Position numbers and translations under genes: made by a program. Below the pieces are notes generated by a model. The model was not told where the DNA came from, ran no database searches, and saw only the letters and a program-made list of their open reading frames with translations. Shown here piece by piece: positions 1-3,509 of a DNA stretch of 6,768 nucleotides. Positions within the stretch are counted from its first letter, which is position 1; each line of letters begins with the position of its first letter. Source of the DNA: an uncultured Lachnospiraceae bacterium (GTDB taxonomy: Bacteria; Bacillota; Clostridia; Lachnospirales; Lachnospiraceae); contig CADCQV010000095.1 in NCBI GenBank assembly GCA_902803625.1, forward strand, positions 1-6,768, given 5' to 3'.

Positions 1-92
1 CTGCTGCTTCTTCCCCTGTGGTTCCTGCTGCTTCTTCCGCAGTCGTTCCTGCTGCTTCTTCCCCTGTGGTTCCTGCTGCTTCTTCCCCTGTC
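1..92. repeat. 24-bp tandem repeat in the rod-binding gene tail
   Basis: Three full 24-bp units (21-44, 45-68, 69-92) and 20 bp of a fourth (1-20) lie head to tail and probably continue past the left edge. The unit at 21-44 differs from the 45-68 unit at three positions; the others are almost identical. Read on the minus strand, each unit encodes eight residues, GEEAAGTT, with one AEEAAGTT variant. Because 24 is a multiple of three, gain or loss of units keeps the frame. The near identity suggests recent slippage or duplication. Confidence 0.93.
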
Positions 93-535
93 ATCCTGAG
101 CGTCAGCGAAGGATCTTTTTCCTGAGGGTCACTGCTTTCCCCCGCTTCCTTTTCCGCATTCTTCTTCAAAGCCTCCTCCAGAGTCACCCCCTGGGACTTC
201 TTCATCTGCTCATAGAGCTCCTTTGCCAGACCCACCTGTCCGGTCTTTGAGGCCGAAGAAGCCATCTCCTTCGTATAGAGATCCAGATTCCGGTCCTTCA
301 TTGCGCTGATATAGGTGGATGAGCTGTCATCGTCGGAAAGAAGTGTGGTACTCTTCATTGCCGTCTTAAAGATCTGCTCCACAAAATATTCCTCGAACTG
401 CTTGCAGGCATCCATCAGCTCTTCATCGGAAGCCTTCGACAGATCCTTTTTCGCTATGGCGGAATTCTCCGCATTTTTCATGGCATTTGTCGCGAGCTCG
501 GACGCGTAGTCCGTACCGAGAGAAGTCAGATCCAT
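1..535 (-). CDS. flgJ: FlgJ-like flagellar rod-binding protein, C-terminus beyond window
   Basis: 178 codons are visible, from an ATG at 535 to the window edge with no stop, so the C-terminus is missing. Residues about 40-113 match the rod-binding domain of FlgJ: ACKQFEEYFVEQIFKTAM, then SAMKDRNLDLYTKEMA and TGQVGLAKELYEQM. In this family the domain helps assemble the flagellar rod through the cell wall. There is no signal peptide, as expected for a protein working with the flagellar export system. The start is supported by AAGGAG at 543-548, 7 nt upstream, and by the 31-bp gap after flgG. From about residue 114 the protein becomes a Glu/Ala/Lys-rich low-complexity tail with DPSLTLRMTG at 141-150 and then repeated GEEAAGTT units, unlike normal FlgJ. 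Whether a peptidoglycan hydrolase domain follows outside the window cannot be seen. The rod-binding call is firm; the symbol is by analogy. Confidence 0.85.
   Translation of the reverse strand, partial: MDLTSLGTDYASELATNAMKNAENSAIAKKDLSKASDEELMDACKQFEEYFVEQIFKTAMKSTTLLSDDDSSSTYISAMKDRNLDLYTKEMASSASKTGQVGLAKELYEQMKKSQGVTLEEALKKNAEKEAGESSDPQEKDPSLTLRMTGEEAAGTTGEEAAGTTAEEAAGTTGEEAA
89..116. repeat. REP-like short palindromic element, in frame within coding sequence
   Basis: On the plus strand the core at 93-114 has outer arms ATCCT and AGGAT, inner GC/GC pairs and a GTCA loop, with GA opposite GA between the two stems (tandem G-A mismatches). It is flanked by TGTC on the left and CT on the right. 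From memory this closely resembles a short element dispersed in very many bacterial genomes (core ATCCTGAGCGAAGCGAAGGA), whose translation gives spurious peptides such as DPSLTLRMTG. Here that peptide is in frame in the rod-binding protein at residues 141-150. The 24-bp repeat abuts and slightly overlaps the element (shared TGTC). The structure is visible directly; membership of the dispersed family is recalled and was not tested. Confidence 0.65.
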
Positions 536-566
536 ACCGTCACTCCTTATTCAATACCTGCCTCTA

Positions 567-1400
567 TCAACTCTTCAGCTGGTTTGCAAGCTGCATCATA
601 TCATCCGTTGTAGTGATGACCTTTGAATTTGATTCGTAGGCTCTCTGTGCTATTATCAGATTTACCATTTCCTCTGCGATCTGAACGTTGGAGCCCTCGA
701 GATAGCCCTGCACTATATCGGATTTTGTGACATTGGGGTTCGTTGCCTCATTCATTGCCACGCCGGAAGCCGCGCTGACGGAATAAAGGCTGTCTCCGAC
801 CTTGTCCAGTCCCTTTGGATTCTGGAACTGCCACACCCCTATGGTGAAATTATTGGGAAGGGGCTCGAGATTTCCGTCATCGTCAGGATACATAAGGGTT
901 CCGTCCGTATCTATCCTTATCTTGTCCGCAATATAGTTCCCGGGAAGGGTCAGAACCTGTCCGTTGGAGCCTAAGACCCTGAGGCCGCTGGTGGTTGTGA
1001 GTGTGAGTGTATTCCCTTCATTGAGGGCAAATACAAAATCTCCGTTCCTTGTATAATAGGTATTTCCGTCCTCTCCCTGTATACCGAAGAAGCCTGTCCC
1101 CTGGTTGTTGCTGAGAGCAACCGCCGTGGGATTCTCCGATTCCAGAAGAGATCCCTGTCCGAATTCGGAGGTAATGGATGCATTCCTGACACCCAGTCCC
1201 ACCTGGGCGCCTATAGGCTTATTTACGCCGTTCGCAGTGGTTGTCCTGGTCTGGATCGTCTGGTACAGGAGGGACTTGAACTCATTGACCTCCATCTTAT
1301 AGGCTGTAGTGTTTACATTCGCCAGGTTATTGGCTATGGTATCAACATTATTCTGCTGTGCGATCATTCCGGTGGCTGCTGACCATAAAGAACGTACCAT
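567..1400 (-). CDS. flgG: Flagellar distal rod protein FlgG (FlhP-like)
   Basis: This is a 277-residue flagellar rod protein, close to the usual FlgG length of about 260. The N-terminal rod motif is at residues 5-35 (LWSAATGMIAQQNNVDTIANNLANVNTTAYK). The FlgG/FlgF middle region has GAQVGLGVR at 64-72, FGQGSL at 80-85 and GTGFFGIQGEDGNTYYTRNG at 101-120. The C-terminal domain at about 232-277 contains EGSNVQIAEEMVNLIIAQRAY. The N- and C-terminal helices of this family pair as a coiled coil in the axial rod, and subunits leave the cell through the flagellar type III exporter without a signal peptide. ATG at 1400 is supported by AAGGAGG at 1409-1415 with an 8-nt spacer; the stop is TGA. The gene follows flgF by 27 bp. 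The central stretch ENPTAVALSNNQ departs from the usual DLAI-type core. FlgG is preferred over FlgF by the C-terminal motif and gene order. Confidence 0.92.
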   Translation of the reverse strand: MVRSLWSAATGMIAQQNNVDTIANNLANVNTTAYKMEVNEFKSLLYQTIQTRTTTANGVNKPIGAQVGLGVRNASITSEFGQGSLLESENPTAVALSNNQGTGFFGIQGEDGNTYYTRNGDFVFALNEGNTLTLTTTSGLRVLGSNGQVLTLPGNYIADKIRIDTDGTLMYPDDDGNLEPLPNNFTIGVWQFQNPKGLDKVGDSLYSVSAASGVAMNEATNPNVTKSDIVQGYLEGSNVQIAEEMVNLIIAQRAYESNSKVITTTDDMMQLANQLKS

Positions 1401-1427
1401 ATCTTTTACCTCCTTATATTAAGCCCG

Positions 1428-2204
1428 TTATCCGGGTCTTCCGAGATCATTGGCTGCTATCTGCAAGGTCTTGTCAATAGTCGTAATGACCTTCTGATTG
1501 GATTCATACTGTCTCTGGATGGCGATCATATTCACCATTTCCTCTACGGTATTTACATTGGACTGCTCCAGATACCCGGAAAGGATCCTCACATCCGCCT
1601 CCTGCTCCTGTACCCCGGGAACGGTCTGCCACAGATTCTCCCCGTAGTGCTCCAGGAAATTATAGTCCACGAAATCCGTGGTTCCGATGGTTGCGACCAG
1701 CTCATCATCCTGGTAGATCTCTCCCATGGTATTGATCGATGCCGACATATTCGGATCAAGCCTGATATGGGTGCCCATATCGCTCAAAACATAATCCCCG
1801 TCCTTGGTCACCAGATCTCCCAGCTGATTCAGTGTAAAGGAGCCGTCCCTTGTGTACTTCGTGGAGGTGACGCCCTCCTTGTCCGTAAATTCTATCCTGA
1901 AAAACCCGGCACCGCTCAGAGCCAGATCAAAGGTATTGTCCGTTTCGTGGAAGGAGCCTTCGTCCCAGTTGGTATAGTTTTCACCTATCCTGACTCCGGG
2001 ATTCGTGGCACCCATACGCTTCGTGAGATAATACTCCGACTTGTCCTTTATCTCATACTTCAGAATATCTCCGAAGGCCTGGCTGGTTGCGCCCTCCTTC
2101 TTGAAGCCCGTGGTATCCACATTGGCAAGGTTGTTTGCCAGGGTATCCATACGGTTCTGTTCGTTTATCATTCCCGTGTATGCGGTGTATAGACCCTTTA
2201 CCAA
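1428..2204 (-). CDS. flgF: Flagellar rod protein FlgF (FlhO-like), TTG start
   Basis: 258 residues, a paralogue of the flgG product downstream. The N-terminal rod motif is at 5-35 (LYTAYTGMINEQNRMDTLANNLANVDTTGFK). The middle has GSFHETDNTFDLALSGAGFFRI at 83-104 and YTRDGSF at 117-123. The C-terminal domain at about 209-258 contains SGYLEQSNVNTVEEMVNMIAIQRQYES. It is expected to form part of the rod between the export apparatus and the hook. The start is TTG at 2204: an in-frame TGA lies at 2223-2225 with no ATG or GTG between, the family begins exactly at MVKGLY, and AAAGGA stands 8 nt upstream. The next ATG (residue 12) would cut into the rod motif. mreB ends 83 bp upstream; flgG starts 27 bp downstream. 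In Bacillus the matching gene is flhO, and either name is defensible. Confidence 0.9.
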   Translation of the reverse strand: MVKGLYTAYTGMINEQNRMDTLANNLANVDTTGFKKEGATSQAFGDILKYEIKDKSEYYLTKRMGATNPGVRIGENYTNWDEGSFHETDNTFDLALSGAGFFRIEFTDKEGVTSTKYTRDGSFTLNQLGDLVTKDGDYVLSDMGTHIRLDPNMSASINTMGEIYQDDELVATIGTTDFVDYNFLEHYGENLWQTVPGVQEQEADVRILSGYLEQSNVNTVEEMVNMIAIQRQYESNQKVITTIDKTLQIAANDLGRPG

Positions 2205-2212
2205 TTGACGTT

Positions 2213-2218
2213 TCCTTT
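2213..2218 (-). promoter_or_regulatory. Ribosome binding site of flgF
   Basis: AAAGGA lies 8 nt before the TTG at 2204 and no other usable start codon is in frame, so this site decides the start. It is weaker than the AAGGAGG of flgG, which with the TTG codon suggests lower expression of FlgF than of FlgG (inference). Confidence 0.7.
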
Positions 2219-2287
2219 CCGCTCAAGTATCTCTCCCGGTCCCTCAGGATCCTTATCAGATACGGCTCATTCAGCCAATTAATCTAT

Positions 2288-3283
2288 TCAGAGCTCCTTC
2301 CGGTATCCCGCGAGGAATTCCACATATCTTCCCGTTCCTACGGCTACTGCGGTCATCGGATCCTCCGCGGTCATGGTCGTGATTCCCGTTCTGTCCGCTA
2401 TGAGCTCCTCCAGTCCGCGAAGCAGGCTTCCCCCTCCGGTAAGGACTATGCCCCTGTCGGCAATATCCGCCGCAAGCTCGGGAGGTGTCTTTTCCAGTAC
2501 ACCATGTATCGCTTCCACTATCTGGGAGGTGGTCTCTCTCAGAGCCTCCTCGGTTTCCTCACTGCTTACCTCCACAGTCTTCGGAAGTCCCGTCACCAGA
2601 TCACGTCCCCTGACGCTCATGCTGTCATTATCCGGCATGTTGAAAGCGGTTCCGATCTTTATCTTCAGATCCTCGGCGGTTCTTTCACCGATAAGGAGCT
2701 TATGCTTCTTTCTCATATAGCGGACTATGGCTTCGTCAAAGTCGTCTCCCGCTATCTTTATCGAGGTGGACACCACGGTTCCCCCGAGTGAGATCACTGC
2801 GATATCCGTTGTTCCGCCGCCGATATCGACTATCATATTCCCGCAGGGCTTTGAAATATCAATCCCCGCTCCGATGGCTGCGGCTATGGGTTCCTCTATG
2901 ATGGATACCTCCCTGGCTCCGGCCTGGTAAGCGGCATCCTCAACCGCCTTCTGTTCCACCTCAGTAACCCCGCTGGGTACACATACGCTTATCCTCGGCT
3001 TTCTGAAGGTCTTTTTCCCCACTGCCTTCTGGATAAAGTATTTCAGCATCTTCTCCGTAACCGTATAGTCCGATATGACACCCTGTCTCAGAGGTCTGAC
3101 CGCCACTATATTTCCCGGTGTACGTCCCAGCATCAGTCTGGCATCTTCTCCGATTGCCTTTATCTTATTTGTATCCCGGTCAAAAGCCACCACCGAGGGC
3201 TCCTTCAAAACCACACCCTTCCCTCTGATATATACCAGTATGCTGGCTGTTCCGAGATCAATTCCTATGTCTGTTGCGACCAT
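2288..3283 (-). CDS. mreB: MreB/Mbl-family bacterial actin, rod shape determinant
   Basis: 331 residues from ATG 3283, close to the usual 330-350. The actin fold motifs are complete: phosphate-1 GIDLGTAS at 7-14, EEPIAAAIGAG at 130-140 with the catalytic-region glutamates, phosphate-2 DIGGGTTD at 153-160, and the adenosine motif LTGGGSLLRGLEE at 281-293. The family markers GRTPGNIVAVRPL, LLIGERTAEDLKIKIG and KTPPELAADI are also present. Such proteins form membrane-bound ATP-dependent filaments that guide the cell-wall synthesis complex. I see no mreC/mreD nearby; the flagellar rod genes follow instead, as mbl does with flhO-flhP in Bacillus, so Mbl is an alternative name. A GTG at 3307 would add eight residues but lacks a ribosome site, whereas AAAGGGG at 3291-3297 sits 7 nt from ATG 3283. 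Two candidate promoters and several leader structures lie upstream (3290-3502). Confidence 0.95.
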   Translation of the reverse strand: MVATDIGIDLGTASILVYIRGKGVVLKEPSVVAFDRDTNKIKAIGEDARLMLGRTPGNIVAVRPLRQGVISDYTVTEKMLKYFIQKAVGKKTFRKPRISVCVPSGVTEVEQKAVEDAAYQAGAREVSIIEEPIAAAIGAGIDISKPCGNMIVDIGGGTTDIAVISLGGTVVSTSIKIAGDDFDEAIVRYMRKKHKLLIGERTAEDLKIKIGTAFNMPDNDSMSVRGRDLVTGLPKTVEVSSEETEEALRETTSQIVEAIHGVLEKTPPELAADIADRGIVLTGGGSLLRGLEELIADRTGITTMTAEDPMTAVAVGTGRYVEFLAGYRKEL

Positions 3284-3289
3284 TTTCGT

Positions 3290-3315
3290 TCCCCTTTCAG
3301 TCTTCACAGGAGACT
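3290..3315 (-). promoter_or_regulatory. Two mutually exclusive hairpins at the mreB ribosome site
   Basis: In the minus-strand RNA, AGUCU (3315-3311) can pair with AGACU (3303-3299), giving a 5-bp stem that leaves the ribosome site free. Alternatively UCUCCU (3313-3308) can pair with AGGGGA (3295-3290), a 6-bp stem with one G-U pair that covers the ribosome site. The two stems share bases and cannot form together. A translational switch is inference; stems this short can arise by chance. Confidence 0.35.
3291..3297 (-). promoter_or_regulatory. Ribosome binding site of mreB
   Basis: AAAGGGG with a 7-nt spacer to ATG 3283. It fixes the start at MVATDIGIDLG rather than at the upstream GTG 3307. 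The site can be bound by the upstream UCUCCU in the leader (see the entry at 3290-3315). Confidence 0.8.
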
Positions 3316-3318
3316 ATG

Positions 3319-3344
3319 TTCTGTTTTAACACACTATAACAGAA
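3319..3344. promoter_or_regulatory. Inverted repeat at the expected mreB transcription start
   Basis: Perfect 7-bp arms TTCTGTT (3319-3325) and AACAGAA (3338-3344) are separated by 12 bp. The repeat begins 2 bp downstream of the -10 hexamer and covers roughly -4 to +22 of the predicted start. It could be an operator for a dimeric repressor or a 5' RNA hairpin. I do not recognise it as the site of a known regulator. Confidence 0.45.
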
Positions 3345-3346
3345 TA

Positions 3347-3374
3347 ATTATACCCGAAAATGATGCGTTGACAA
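3347..3374 (-). promoter_or_regulatory. Housekeeping (sigma-A type) promoter for mreB operon
   Basis: The -10 is a perfect TATAAT at 3347-3352. The -35 is TTGTCA at 3369-3374, one mismatch from TTGACA, with a 16-bp spacer. An A/T-rich tract at 3381-3400 upstream could serve as an UP element. The predicted start is near 3340, giving a leader of about 57 nt before ATG 3283. Confidence 0.75.
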
Positions 3375-3410
3375 TATCCGAAAAATTAAAAAAGAAAGAA
3401 AGCCACGCAT
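3348..3410 (-). CDS. Possible 20-residue leader peptide
   Basis: ATG at 3410 opens a 20-codon frame ending in TAA at 3348, preceded by GGAGG at 3417-3421 with a 6-nt spacer. The peptide begins MRGFLSFLIFRIL: a short hydrophobic stretch with two arginines. Its stop codon overlaps the TATAAT of the downstream promoter, so it could only be made from RNA started upstream, at the sigma-28 promoter or by read-through from uvrA. No homologue is recognised. The upstream poly-pyrimidine composition makes a chance ORF quite possible; the case rests on the ribosome site alone. Confidence 0.22.
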   Translation of the reverse strand: MRGFLSFLIFRILSTHHFRV

Positions 3411-3411
3411 G

Positions 3412-3432
3412 AAAAACCTCCGCCCGGGGCGG
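3412..3432 (-). terminator. GC hairpin with T5 after uvrA, possible terminator or attenuator
   Basis: Minus-strand RNA pairs CCGCC (3432-3428) with GGCGG (3424-3420) around a 3-nt loop; AGG then separates the stem from UUUUU (3416-3412). An outer GCATG/CATGC pair (3446-3442 with 3411-3407) can enclose it. It lies about 80 bp past the uvrA stop and downstream of the sigma-28 promoter, so it could end uvrA transcripts and also attenuate flagellar transcripts. The 3-nt gap before the U-run weakens the terminator call, and the 3' arm overlaps the GGAGG at 3417-3421. Confidence 0.45.
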
Positions 3433-3474
3433 TACAGCATCCATGCATGACTAAAATTAAATTCCTTTGAATGA

Positions 3475-3502
3475 TTATCGGCAGTATTCCGGATAAACTT
3501 TA
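3475..3502 (-). promoter_or_regulatory. Sigma-28 (FliA/SigD) flagellar promoter
   Basis: TAAAGTTT at 3495-3502 and GCCGATAA at 3475-3482 match all sixteen positions of the classical FliA consensus (TAAAGTTT-N11-GCCGATAA). The spacer is 12 instead of 11 nt, that is TAAA-N16-GCCGATAA, within the 14-16 range accepted for SigD. It points toward mreB-flgF-flgG-flgJ and begins 7 bp past the uvrA stop; the predicted start is near 3467. Its position ahead of rod genes strongly supports function. Confidence 0.8.
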
Positions 3503-3509
3503 CCCTGTT

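Noticed and set aside
1424..1436. Small CCCG/CGGG hairpin at the flgF stop.
   Set aside because: Only four base pairs with no T-run; unlikely to terminate between two co-transcribed genes.
2243..2252. CTCAGGATCC in the mreB-flgF gap, resembling half of the palindromic element at 89-116.
   Set aside because: Only eight shared bases and no second arm; chance is the simpler explanation.
2135..2791. A 218-codon open frame on the plus strand across the flgF-mreB junction.
   Set aside because: It is antisense to two recognised genes and resembles no family.
3284..3307. GTG at 3307 as the mreB start.
   Set aside because: It has no ribosome site, and the pyrimidine-rich upstream sequence is unsuitable. 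ATG 3283 has AAAGGGG at 7 nt and matches the family N-terminus.
3386..3448. A second 20-codon minus-strand frame from ATG 3448 overlapping the GC hairpin.
   Set aside because: The nearest AAAGGA is too far upstream and the peptide has no coding character.
3491..3505. A 15-bp near-palindrome (GGGTAAAGTTTATCC on the minus strand) just past the uvrA stop.
   Set aside because: It coincides with the -35 element of the sigma-28 promoter, which explains it better; the hairpin would be A/T-rich and weak.
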